Positions 12,007 to 24,000 of a stretch of 64,000 nt of DNA are shown here, in pieces. The notes below the pieces were generated by a model. It ran no database searches. It saw only the letters and a program-made list of their open reading frames with translations, and had not been told where the DNA came from. The first letter of the stretch is position 1. Every line of letters starts with the position of its first letter. Both the position numbers and the translations under genes were made by a program. Origin of the DNA: Trogon surrucura (lineage: Eukaryota > Chordata > Aves > Trogoniformes > Trogonidae); NCBI GenBank assembly GCA_020746105.1, contig CM036617.1:149855578-149919577 (forward strand), in the 5' to 3' direction.

Positions 12007-12941
12007 CTGCCAAAGGGAAGTGTAACAGCGTTTGACAGTAGCAGATAACGTGGAGATAGGAGGAGGGTTTTTGTTTGTTTCTTCATTTCTTGAGAAGAGG
12101 ATTTCCGTTTTTGCTTGAAGTTTTGCTTGATTAATGCATTCGTTAAAGAGGAGCGATGGTAATGATTAAACAAAAACGTCTTTAAAATGCAGAGTTCATT
12201 TCAACCCATTTGGTTTTGTTGCACACAAATTGGATTGGCATTGCATCCTGCACAGCAGGTACTCTACTTGAAATCAAAGACAGATGCTTTTATAGGATTA
12301 GAAAGGATATCTTGAGGGTGGAGGAAGAAAGTGAGGTTGGGGGGGGTTTGTTGCTTTTTCTTTTACTTTTTAGTAATAATGGTAAATGAACAATGATAAT
12401 ACTGCTGGTTTTTCTGCCTTGAGTACTAATAATATTGTTTGCTTACAATTAAAAGGAAATAAAAGCTTCATTGTAACTTGAATTGTTAACAAATCAAGAA
12501 TACTTAATTAGAGTCTTTCCCTCATAAATAGCTAATGACACCTGGGTCTTTGAATTTTAGTGATAAATATCTCTGAATTGAAAATATTTGACTGCTGAGT
12601 CATGCCAGACAGCCACATTAAGTTTTTATTTGTTTGCTTGTTTAATTATCCAGCAACGTACATGTCTTCTAAGACGTTCCCAAATCCCTTAGCCTAGTCT
12701 CTCCTCAAATAGAAACCTGGTGAGGGAGCTGCAGTTTGCAGAGGAATGTAGTTGCTTACAGTAAATACAATTGAACCATGTCTCCTGAATGGGATATCTC
12801 AAAGACTTCTGTTGTGTGCAGAACTGCTGAAGATGCTGATCTTCCTCAAACGCATTTCAACCAGTTGACCAAGGAAGCAAAGAAAAGGACAGGTCTAGGG
12901 TCACTTCCATGCCTCTGGCAGTACCTCCCAGTTGAAATGCC

Positions 12942-12977
12942 CTTTAAGAGGTATGCTGCCTTTAAGAGGTATGATCC
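12942..12977 (+). repeat. 18-base tandem duplication
   Basis: CTTTAAGAGGTATG followed by four bases occurs twice in a row (period 18), identical over the first 14 bases. Confidence 0.9.
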
Positions 12978-13422
12978 CTGAGACTCATGAACACCTTGTG
13001 AAAATTGTGTTTGGGTGAAATCACCTTGAGTACACAGATCCCATTCATCAGCAGAATACAAACCAGCGTATCCTGTAAAATATTTTGAGATTGTTTGGCA
13101 TAAAAATTGATCATATTGCCACATGGGCTTCGGGGCTCCTGAGTTGGAGTACCTTCCTAGTGACCTGATGTGTTTAACCGTGCAGTATTTCTACACATAC
13201 AGCCCTTCTGATGGTGGCTACTGTAGCTTGCACTGTTCGCTGCTTTCCAAGTAACCATTGCATTCTGTATTTGTGATTTTACAAAATATTTCTTATTTAA
13301 TCTCTTTCTAGAAATATAATTCAAGAGCTTCTCCTGCCTCTTGACACTATGAAACATCAAATACAGTGGGTTTTCCCACTGAAAATATAAATTGTGTTCA
13401 TTTGTTTTTTAAATACTGTATT

Positions 13423-13482
13423 GTCTTTAGCCAAGTCTTTAGCCAACTCAGAAGAGAGTTAAAAAAAAAAAGAGAGTTAAAA
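13423..13482 (+). repeat. Two adjacent short duplications
   Basis: GTCTTTAGCCAA occurs twice in perfect tandem (13423-13446). Just after, AGAGAGTTAAAA occurs at 13453 and again at 13471, around an A-run. Typical replication-slippage products. Confidence 0.9.
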
Positions 13483-14324
13483 GCTTGCTGAGAATATTCA
13501 CCTTTTTTTAGTGTCACTGTTAATTTCCTTAGTGTGTCCAAAGATTCAGATTATGTTCAGGGTTTACTTCTCTGTGTATTGTTCAAGTACAACAGATACA
13601 GTGCCTCTAACCCCAGGAACTTGTTGGTGCCATTTTAAACAATAAAGAAAAGAATACTGAGAAACAAGAGAGAAATATCATGTATTCCAAGCAACTCAAA
13701 ATTTTCTTTGGCTTGTACCTTTTCTTTAACATAATTTCATGTGGCTTGAGTTTCATCTCAGGTGTTGGTGTCAGATCTAGATCATGAGAATTGTGAGTGC
13801 AGTCATGAGTCAACCTTGTTCAGGGTTTGATACGTGGTTTCATTTTGCTGTTTGGTTTGACTTAAAATCTTTTATGGGGGTCTGAGTGTGCCCAGTATGG
13901 TTTGCATGAGTGTGTGGTGTGACCTATGGGATTTTTTAACTGTAAATTGACATAAGGATTTTCTTTATTGTTGTTATTGACTTGGCAGAGGCTTTTTTTA
14001 CATTTCCTAGATTTTTTTCTATAATCTACATTGTTTATAGAAGCTGAGAACTACATACAGATTTTGATGATCATACCATAGTAAGATGTGGCATTTTATC
14101 ATTCATTACTTTACTGCTACAGAAAAAAAAAAAATACTACAATTCAGGAATCTGCTCCAGACTCTTACCTGACTTTACTTTCAGAACTGAGCTCTACTGC
14201 AAATTTAACCATATATTTTTTCTCCTACTTGAAGCCTTCTCAAGGTTTGTCTAGCACTAAATTTCTTTATCTGTGTTCAGTATCAATTCCTAGACTGGTA
14301 TAGTCAAATCTTCACGAGGAGGTT

Positions 14325-14552
14325 TTCACAGAATCACAGAATTGTTGAGGCTGGAAAAGACCTCTGAGATCATCAAGTCCAGCCTATGACCCAACACCAC
14401 CACATCAGCCAGACCACAGCACCAAGTGCCACATCCAGCCTCTCCTTAAACACCTCCAGGGACGGTGACTCCATCACTTCCCTGGGCAGTACATCCCAGT
14501 GCCTGAGCACCCTCTCCATGAGGAAGTGCTTCCTGATATCCAAGAATAAAGG
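14325..14552 (-). mobile_element. CR1 LINE 3' end, antisense
   Basis: Starts TCACAGAATCACAGAATTGT (the reversed CR1 tail) and continues GGCTGGAAAAGACCTCTGAG, ATCATCAAGTCCAGCC, CACCTCCAGGGACGGTGACT, CATCACTTCCCTGGGCAG and GTGCTTCCTGATATCCA. These are the standard antisense CR1 3' blocks in order. It is a 5'-truncated copy of about 230 bases, fairly well preserved and so younger than most repeats here. Minus-strand open frames of 66-68 codons inside it are not genes. Confidence 0.92.
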
Positions 14553-15890
14553 ATCTTGACTTATATAGTTCACATAGCCTGAACGGAGGAAATAAATTAA
14601 AAAGCTTGTTGTGCATTTTTTCTTGTCCTATGTAAGAGATAAACTTTATCATTTAACTGCATGCAGGGCAATGACTTTCTTTCACAGTGACTCTTGTTTC
14701 AGTCTTAAATCAATCTACAGATTCTGCAGGAAGACGTTCATTCCTAAAAATGAATAGACAGCTGGAAAGCAAAGATATAGGTCAGGATTTGTATTTTTTT
14801 CTAATCCTAATATTTTTGGTTAAGAGCCAGTTTGCTTTTTTCTCCCCCTGTTATTAGCCTATAAGCTTTTTAAATGGCTGAGACTTTCAAGAAGAATTTG
14901 GTAATGTATGTTAGCTTTACGACGAACTTTGGAGAGAGATTTGTAATGCATTCTTTTAAATTCATGAACAGAAAACAGTTTGTTTACTCAAGAACAGTAT
15001 CCCCATTGAAGAAAGATGTGGTGTTTATCATTCAGCAATCAATTTAATTGCCTTCCATTATGAAATTGGCTTGGATTTTTGGGTTTACGCCACAACAGTT
15101 TTTAATAGCACAATGAATTTTTCATAGAATGAGAATGAAAGTAAGTTCAGAAATTATGAATTCAAAGATACATTTTTCTACTGTGTATTCTTCTGTACTC
15201 CTGCCGGAAATCATTAAGTCATATGTTGTTGTTGCTTGTCAGAAGACCCATCCAGATGGGAAGTCCTTCTATTTTAGATTACCAGAGGCTGCAGGAAGTT
15301 AGAAACAGGGAAGTGGAGACAACCCTGCGATCTTCCAGAACTGAATACAAGAGGCATGGTCAACCTCACGTGAGGACTTGAGAAGTTTTACTTCTGTAGG
15401 AACTCAGGTATCTGTATAATCAGACTACTGCGAGCCTTGTCCCTGCTCCACAAAACGTTTTAATGCTTATTTTCTCCATCAAAGTGGGAAGTATGCAAAA
15501 GGTCAGGCAATTGCCTTCCCCTCATCTTGGGAATGATGGCCACTTCAGATCTACAACTGAGAAGTGACGTGTTGTTTGTCTATATGCTTGGGGGAATGCA
15601 GGCAGAGGGACAAATTTGGGGGAGTTTCTTTCTCAAAAGTGCTTTTATCCTTTTCCCCCATTTATTCTGCCTACATCTGCTTGAGAACCATGTGGCTCCT
15701 CTTAAATTGGTCTGAGCCATTACTAACAGCAAAAATTACATCTGAGAGGTTAACAAAAACAACAGAAGCACTTTCCTAAAGACATGGTGTAGTGAGGTGA
15801 TCCCACTAAGTATCCAGGAAAAAAAAAAAACAAACCTTTTTTTTTATGAGCTTGCAGGGATTTTGAATGCAAAGCATATAGCTCTTTCAA
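14553..15890. other. Intergenic DNA
   Basis: AT-rich unique sequence between two antisense CR1 copies. No exon, RNA gene or repeat is recognised. Confidence 0.6.
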
Positions 15891-16078
15891 CATAGACTCA
15901 GAATGGCTCTAGTTGGAAGGGATCTATGAAGACCATCCAGTCCAACGCCCCTGCCATAGGCAGGGACATCTTTCATTAGATCATGTTGCTCAAAGCCCTG
16001 TCCAACCTGACTTTGTTTCCAGGCACGGGGCATGCACAGCTTCTATGAGCAACTTACTCCAGTTCCTCCCCACTGCTG
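15891..16078 (-). mobile_element. CR1 LINE 3' end, antisense
   Basis: CATAGACTCAGAATGGC, GTTGGAAGGGATCTATGAAG, ACCATCCAGTCCAACGCCCC, TGCCATAGGCAGGGACATCT, TTCATTAGATCATGTTGCTC and AAAGCCCTGTCCAACCTGAC are the classical antisense CR1 3' end blocks. The match fades after about 16078 at CCAGTTCCTCCCCACTGC, where the GC-rich unclassified stretch 16079-16660 begins. Confidence 0.92.
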
Positions 16079-19000
16079 TGACCAGAGGCAGCTCTCCCAG
16101 CCTGCCCTGTGTGCCCCAGCCCCTCTCCATCTCAGAGGCCCTGGGCTGGGCCTGTAGCCCACGCCATCAGTGTCCTTCCTGGGCTGGGCAGACCGGGTTT
16201 TAAATGGAGTCAGATGCAGTCACCAGAGTACCAAAGTACAGAGGAGCAAAGTATTTTTCTTATTTTTTTTTCTTGTTCTATTGTGTATAAAAGTGTTTAT
16301 TGCCTATTCTCGAAGAGAACTCCTAACGAAGCAGCTAGAAGGGCCTGGACGCTGAAGGCCAGCACTTCTTCCCAGCAGAACCGCAGTCTCCTACTTCTCC
16401 ACAGGAACAGCCATCTCTCTAACTTCCTTACTTCACCTGTTGCTGTTCTTCATGCAGTGCCGTGGAGGATCTGGCTTCATCTTCAGATGGCTTCTGCATC
16501 CTCTGACTGCACAAACCCCACCTCCAGGCCCTGGGAACTTCGGTGGCCACTGCGAGGTGACTCCTGTCACCCTGCTGCAGCAACCTGATGGAAGCCAGGT
16601 TGTCCCATCCCCTTTTTCTGGGACTCAGGGCAGAGAGATGTCATCCCTTCAGGAGGGGCAAGGATGAAGGATGGGAAAGCAGAGCCCACACCACAACATG
16701 TCTGATATTAAAGCAGGAGGATCCCTTTCACCATAAGTATAAGGGTAACTGCTACTGAGATGGAGGGGTTTGCACACTGGAAGAAAATCTGCATTGGTTT
16801 ATGCCAGTTTAACTGTGCCCAGTCGATGTTTGATTGTACCATAGCTATTTAATTTTTAAAAATAGTTGAAAAGCACCCCTTAACTCTCTGTACTAGAAAA
16901 CAGACTTTGTTCAACTGTTGTATTAACTGTTGTATTTTACTATAGGATCATTTCACAGCATTTCACTACAAATATCACGTATATTTTTCTCGATCTTTCT
17001 CTGCTCCTGTGGTCTTAATATTAATATATCACTAAAGTTAATTTTTAGAGATATTCAGAAGACTTTCTAAAAAGAAACATTTTGAGGATGATGTAAGATA
17101 TAAAAAAAAAAAAAACACCACAGGTTTGCAGTGCTGCTTCTGCTTTGTGAGCATTTCCTGGTTGGCTTTGTTGATGTGTTTGTTTGGTTGCTTTTAACTA
17201 ACTAATTTATTCTACAATTTTTTTAATACCACTGATTTTCATGGCTATGTTATTGTAAGATTATTTCTCTAGACATTTAAAAACTGTTACTTAATTCTAA
17301 GTAAAATTTTTCATTCCTTATATCTCCTATATAAAATGAAAGCAAATGTTGCTATTGATTTTTGTGTTCTCTATTCCAGAAGAAGATAAAAAAAAAGGAA
17401 AGCTTTACTGAGATAAAGTAAAATTTAAAGATTTTTTGGGAGTGGGAAGTTGTCATGAGAAGGAAAATAGATGCAAATATAATTACATAGAATTTTTTTT
17501 AAATAAAAAAAAAGTTAAAATAGAACTTTGTAGTTTATGCTGAAAATGATCAGAATCTGTGTTTGTTTAATTTCTCTAAAAATTAATTCTGAAGCCAAAC
17601 TACTTAAGGAATCCCATAATCTAGGAAAATCAGACACATATCCACCACACATTAGTAAATGCTGACTTCTTCTAGCAGTAACTGCTGTGTGTACTTGTAG
17701 CTGTCAGGAGATCATGTGGCTGCATTGTCTGATAATAGGTGTATTTTTTACTTACCTGTCAAATTTGAAAGGGTGTATTGATGATGTGCGTGGTTTGAAA
17801 GGGATGGATGTGGATCTAGACAGTACATGTCTGACAAGGAAAGTTGGAAATGTATGAGTTAATTGTATATTGTTTTGTAGTAGGGTAAATTTTTAATCAT
17901 GTTGCATATGTACGATTTTGGTGAAGGAAGTAATTGATATTTGGGACACAGAGAGACATAAATATTTTATTCAGTCTCCTAAAAATAAAAGGAGTCATGT
18001 GGGTTCTTTCATGAACTTATATGTTTATAAGGTTTAAGATGAAGGAATTTATTCATGAATGTTGAGAAGCAAAGATACCATCAGCAACAACAGCTGCCTA
18101 AATCAGTTGAGACAGTAGTGACTTACACAGTTTTGTTTTAGATCTGCTTTTACTTTTGAAGGAAGGGAGCTTGTAAACACTTGCACCTTTGAAAATAAGT
18201 AAAAATCTCTGTAGGTGGTCACACACCTCCTCTATCTCTGTTTACTAAATCCCATCACCAACTCTTGTGTTCCCAGCCCTCTTTGGTACTGACGGTGTGA
18301 TGCAAAGTTACCAACATCAGCTGCAAGAAAAGTCTGAATTTTTTGGAAGGAACTTATTTTCTGAGACAGTAATTGGTCTTTCCTTGACAGCGCAAAAGTG
18401 GCTCGAACCAACTGCATCATACGTGGTGTTCCTTTCCTTAAAACAAAACAACATCCATCGAGGCTTTTCAAGGACTGAAAAAACCTTGTTATGCTGAAAC
18501 CCTGAGTGGAGCTTCTGGACATTAATGTGACAGTAGCGTTATGTAATTAATGCGACTGTTGGTTGTTTTTTAAGTCTTTGCGTTCAGGTATTCAAACCCA
18601 AGAAAACATCAAAATGACACAGTAGTATTTTATTTAGTTGCGGGACTGAGAGAGGTGTGCCAAGTTAGATGCAAGTGGTGAGTGTTATGAACACTGCTGA
18701 ATATTTTAGGTTCCAAATCCCCATTGTTTTTATCCCAAATTTTCCTGTGAAACTTCCTGTGGCATTTTCTAAGGTCCTCTTCTTCTTCTTTCCTTCCTTC
18801 TTTCCTTCCTTCTTCCCTTCTTTCTAATGAAAAGAGGAAATACAGTTTTGGGCTGTGTTCAGACTGATGGGGCAAATCGTGCAGTCGAGCATTGCTATGG
18901 CTAACCCTGCTGTAATGTACAAGATTACCTGGGCAGAGAGCTTTGTATGGCTCTGATTCATGACAAATGGGATTAGAGCGAGAAGCTGAAATCGGATAGT

Positions 19001-20142
19001 AAAAGAAACATTTGCTGCATTTCCCCTTTTCTTTAAAAACTAGCTACTAATAATTCCCAACCCTGCATGTGCAAATGGAGTAAGGCCCTAAGCCAGGAGC
19101 AGGGGCGAGGGCTGGAGAGGAAAGGTGAGAGGGGGGCAGATGTGGTGGGGAGATGTGAAGTTCCTATTGAATGTTGTTAGCAGGGGGTTGTCAGCCCCAT
19201 CAGAGCCCATCCTCTGCCCTCAAATCCTGCCTAGTTAGGCAGATGATAATCAAGAGTTGTTCTGAGAAACTCATCAAAAGCAAGTGCAGTAGATGCACTA
19301 AATCTGGTCAGCACATTGCATTGCCCCCTCCCCTCCTCTCTTTATCCAACTTTAATAGTGCTATCATCAGTCCCTCATGAAAATATTTGGTTTAAATCTG
19401 TGGTGTGGCATCAGTTGTTTGGATTTGCAGTTGTTTTGTTTCTCTCCTTCTCTCTTTAATGCTTGCTGCCATTTGAGCACGGCACATTGTTTAAAAACCC
19501 TGTGAAAATATAGATTGGGTGATCTGTCTCTTTTAGACCATTCAGTGATGAAATTTCTACTGTACTACTTTATTGTGACATTACCTGACTAGATAAAGCC
19601 ATTTTCTGTCTGAGAAAGGAAAGAAGCTGGCAGTGTCTACATAAATCGTGCTACTCATTTCATGCTGAGACAGGGGTTCCCAAAGGGAGATCCTCTGGGA
19701 CACGTCCCTCCTCAACAGAAAAACAAACAGAGGCACAGCTTGTTTCTGAAGGATGCAGCTGAGCAGTTTTATAATGTTGCTGTTATTACAATACACATTT
19801 TTGGTCCAACTATTGCAGTTTAGTTTAACAGATAACCCAATAGCTATTAAAAGTAAAGCATATAGGAAAGAAATAGTCCCTTCTCCTGCTCCTCCCTTTC
19901 TCCAAAGCACCTGGCATCAACCTTGCACTCCAATTCCTGGGGAATGTCTGGATATCTTAAGATAGTATCATGTGGGATAGCTCATGCCAAAATTACTACT
20001 TTGCTTGGCCCATTTGAATACTGTCATCCAATATTAGTGTGGCAACTGTCAGATCTGTTTATGAAAGCACCAAATCTTTAATAGCTGTTTATTTTGTGAG
20101 TTGTTCACCCATAGATCCTAATGTGTTTCATAAAAAGAAGGT
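16079..20142. other. Intergenic DNA
   Basis: The first 580 bases (16079-16660) are GC-rich with a 159-codon open frame overlapping the CR1 end; it has no domain and is taken as chance. The rest is AT-rich, with one polypyrimidine microsatellite. Confidence 0.55.
18778..18826 (+). repeat. Polypyrimidine TTCC/TTC microsatellite
   Basis: A pure CT tract with CTT units followed by interleaved TTCC and TTTCC units. On the minus strand it is the GGAA/GAAGGAA-rich tract that creates a low-complexity open frame (EGRKEGRKEEEE). That frame is not a gene. Confidence 0.95.
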
Positions 20143-20200
20143 AAAATTCTTATCCTTGTTCTGCAGATGGAGGACTATGGTCTTTAGAGGTGGATAACTG
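20143..20200 (-). repeat. MIR-like SINE remnant, short
   Basis: ATTCTTATCC, TTCTGCAGATGGAGGACTAT and TTAGAGGTGGATAACTGA follow in order the antisense MIR core (TTATTATCCCC, TTTACAGATGAGGAAACTGA, AGAGAGGTTAAGTGAC). The match is short and diverged, so the family call is moderate. Confidence 0.45.
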
Positions 20201-20908
20201 AACAGGGGAGCTGGACGGGATTTCTGGCAAAAAATGTTTTTTTGCCAGGAAAAATTGATTCATTAAAGCTCTTTGGTAGAAACATATGCTCTGATGAAAC
20301 TCTTGGCATGAGGGTTTCCTGAAGCCTGGAACTGAATTTAAAGGCAGAATTTCTACACTGGTAGAAAAGTGAACATGGACCTTCCTCTCCAGGTGCTGTC
20401 ATCTGAGAACAGTCTGTGCGGTGGGGAAGGGACCGATTCTCCAGAGTGTGCTTTGCGTGAGACCTGTGGTCTGTCGTGCAGTCTGTCCAGGGCTTGTTTC
20501 GTGCTCTCTCTAGGCAAATACATGGAATAACTTTGGAGACAAAAGCAAAGCAGTTTAAAACAGTGTAAAGAGTGAAGAGCTAGAATCCAGAAAAATTAGT
20601 TCGTACCTGACAGAGGAAACCCTTTGTTCTGTCCTACTGGTAGTTACTGGGAAGCAGCTATTGATAGTACCCTAGAAATCAATAACTCAGCACATACACA
20701 GAATTTCTGGGGAGGCTGTATGGACCTCCCTACCGCTGTTCTGAGCCTCTAGAAAGAGGCTATTACTCTCCTGGTGAAGCCCTTGATTTGCACCAAAGAG
20801 CCACAACTCTGACAGGCTTTTTCAGTGCCTGCTACATGACTTGAAACTCCTTTACGGAGTCTGCATGAAACAACCTGATGTGTGCGAGCAGTGGGTAGGA
20901 TAGTCAGT

Positions 20909-21050
20909 CTTTTTACAAGTCAGGGAACCGGAGATCTGAAAGACTAGGTGATGTGCCCATGGTCACACGGGAGGGGTGTTGCACACCGGAGACTGAGAAC
21001 AGAAACGTCGGCTCCTTCCACGCACGACCTGAGCTTGGCACTGCACTTCA
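20909..21050 (-). repeat. MIR-like SINE remnant, antisense
   Basis: TTTTTACAAGTCAGGGAACC, GAAAGACTAGGTGATGTGCC and CATGGTCACACGG correspond in order to antisense MIR (TTTACAGATGAGGAAACTGA, GAGAGGTTAAGTGACTTGCCC, AAGGTCACACAG). The tail GACTGAGAACAGAAACGTCG and GGCTCC follows the GGATTCGAACCCAGGTCT region weakly. This is the best preserved of the MIR-like copies here. Confidence 0.65.
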
Positions 21051-24000
21051 GGCTTCCTGATGCTCTGTTCCCTGCCATGGCCACATTACCACACCTCCAT
21101 CTAGAGGCTTAGTATTCTAGGAAGAAATTAAAATGGAAAAAAAATTTTAAAATGCTAACTTTTATACAATAGCTGGTTTGGAGTTTTATAAAAGCAGGCT
21201 GTGTTTTTCTCTTGGTTTTTTTTTTCCCCCTCTTGTTTTGTGTGGGTGTGCCCACTTCGTCTTCTAGCTCTCCACAAAATATGCAGGACTATGTAGTCAG
21301 CTGATTAGTGTCTTCTGAGGTCTTTTCTCCTTTAATAAAATGCTGCTGGCTGTTCTGTACCTGCTACTTTCTATCCTCCCCCCTCTCATATATAGTTACC
21401 TATATCATATGGAAAGGATCAAACAGTTTTGATTTTTCCCAATGATACTGAGAAATGCAATATTTATCACAGGTTACCCATAGAGAAGAAGAAAGGAGAA
21501 TCTAAGAATGTTCCCTTCAGCTGTGTTTCTGTCAAGGCACGTTGTACGTCCCAGTCCACCTCTGTTTTGCTCAGTGTGTTAGTTCTGCTCACGACGAGGT
21601 GTAACACAGCAAGGCTGATAAAGCTGGTTGCCCACTGGCCGTATGAAGAAGGAAAAACAACCAAAGCTGGGTGTTAGTTATCCCCACTAAAGTGCTAAAC
21701 AAATCTCCCAGCAGCTAAACTCCCTTCCCTTTTTATTACTTACTGTACCTTGTAAATCAAATATTTATTAACTGAAAACAGCTTTGCTCACTGACTGATC
21801 TTGCAAACATGGGACAAATTCACCGCAGCTGGCTAGTAGCCAATTGCTTATTCAGGTTGCTAAAAGAAATCAGCCTGGTGGAAAGACAAACTATGTGATG
21901 ATTTTTCTTCCCCCCTGTCTTACTTCCCAGGAACAAACTGCTAACATCACTACTTTGTCTGCCATATTTGCCTTTCATGAAAACGAACATGTCTGAATGA
22001 GGTCACTACTCCTCTTTTGAAGAGGACTTTATTTTTATCATGCCTGTGTCAAAAAACAGAGCTTTCGTGGTTTGAAATCGCACAAGCAGACACAGATACT
22101 GTTTCAATTAGCATATCAGGTCTGTCACCTGGTGAAATGAAAAGATCCTTTAGACGTCTGCTTCTGTGATTGCTGTCTGATCATCTCTTACCATCCTCTG
22201 GCTTCGTGTTAATCTGTGGAGGTCCTCAACAGTATGGCTGCAGCAAGCAGAAGCCCTTGGATGTTGAGGGATGACAGGATGCAAAGAACAAAAAGTAAAT
22301 TCACACTCTTTTCTTCTTTCTCTGGAAGAGCTGCCAGTAAACTTGAAAGATCTTTGCATCGTGCAAGGCTTTGCATTTGGCTGCTATAATGAAGGTGATT
22401 TGCTGGCCGTTGTCTAATAAATAACCCTGGGGAGCATGGCATGACAGCACAGCTACACTCGTTCACTGAAAGCGAAGCCGTAGAACAAGCAGGGATCGCA
22501 GGCTTTCAGAGCTACTCTACAGGGAGTTGTTCATGGATGCTGTTCCCCGCCAATGCCGCTAACACTGGAGTCACTGCTGCAAGCACACGTGTTGCAATAA
22601 ATGCACTCAGCAGGCTGCGTAATGTCAGTGAGTTGGTTTTCATGCATTTGTTTTGCATTTGAGGATCTACACCTGAAGTTTTGCTCAGAAGCTCTGCTCT
22701 GATGATGCTCATGTCAGCTGCAGTTGAACTGATTTCACTGGTTATCACCAAAGGCATTTCAAATCTTACTAATCCTTTGTGTAACTATCTCTGTTCTCTC
22801 TCTAGGACTACTCTAAGGGTGGATATGGTGGTATGCACCTCACAGCAGCGCTTTTCACCCATGTCGAAGCGGCAGCCAGCTCCTGGATGTGTGTTTTGTT
22901 TCTCCCCAGCGTGTGCGGGTTGCTCACGCACCTCCATCCATCCTAACTCAGTACCAAGTACTGAAACACAGCACCTTGAAGGGCACTGGGGAGACATCTC
23001 AGGCCCCTCAGCACTTCCGCTGCACTTTGGACCTTTTACTAGCTCTCTGAATCTGTCTGTCCGTGCAGCAACTAGTGTTTTCATAACTGGTTTGCTGGAC
23101 TGCAGCCCAGAGCAGCTAGGTTGGTGGGATCAGGTTGTGTGGTGGGGCAGCGCTGGCAGCAGCGGCCTGCTCTGTGGGTCCCAGCTGTCTTCGTGTCCTT
23201 CAGCTGTGAGTGCACTTAGAGCTGGGTGGTTTCACTGCCAGAAGGGGGACAGTGTCCTTAATACATATTCCTGAAGTCACAGGTGACCAGTTCTTGTTAG
23301 TCTAGCCATCTGGTTTTTTTCAAAGGCTAAAAACCATGATCACATCTGGGTCATCTGACCCATCCCCTTTTGAATTATTGCTAATAATTCCTCTTTTTCA
23401 TTTCTATACCTTTGGATAGTTGAAGATGGATATACCCTGTCTTTAATCACTTTGCCAAGCTGGAAATATTTATAAATTAAAAAAATCTACATTTTATATT
23501 TGTGACAAGATGCACGAACATTACTGAGCAAGCAGCAGCTGCCAGAACCCACAAATCTCTGTATTTGTTTTACATCCACCAAGCAGGGACAACATATTTT
23601 ATAGCATGCATTAACAAGATGGTCATCTGAGACTACTTATTTAGATAATAAAATAACCAAGTTACTGTTCCTTTTTTTTCTTTTTAAATTATTTTTAATG
23701 TGTATTAACTATTGTCTTGAAAGATCGCAGAATACACAGGCAAGAAATCCATAGAAAACTGCTCACAGCCTGAGTCTAATAGGCAAAACAGAAGGCATTC
23801 CATTAAAGGACACTTTAAGATTTGTGTAATGTAGTTCTGACCTTTATTAATTACTGACTTTGTAAAACTATTTGATGTGATATTACCCCTGGATCCAACA
23901 CAGGCTCGTCAGTCCATGAAAGCTAATTTGACTGATGAAGACACAGATACAAATCAGAATAGGTAGTTTGAATTTTCCCATGTGCAAATGGCCTTCTTTG

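Larger units (their letters stand above)
3291..14324. other. Intergenic DNA
   Basis: Apart from the listed tandem repeats, microsatellite, CpG patch and exon-like block, I see AT-rich unique sequence with A/T runs. Open frames of up to 140 codons (9231-9653) have no family features or splice context. Confidence 0.6.

Noticed and set aside
12778-12981. Plus-strand frame starting MSPEWDISK, 67 codons, considered as a small gene
   Set aside because: Protein-like at first sight, but it includes an 18-base tandem duplication (12942-12977), has no splice or promoter context and matches no family I know.
16109-16588. 159-codon open frame on the plus strand
   Set aside because: It lies just past the end of an antisense CR1 in GC-rich sequence, another frame overlaps it heavily, and the translation has no recognisable features.
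18630-18875. Lys/Glu/Arg-rich minus-strand frame (EGRKEGRKEEEE)
   Set aside because: The charged run is the translation of the CT-rich microsatellite at 18778-18826.
22681-23274. Longest open frame in the window, 197 codons on the plus strand
   Set aside because: No domain, repeat of codons or family pattern is visible, the overlapping strand also has an open frame, and no splice-bounded exon fits. Length alone is not enough in moderately GC-rich DNA.
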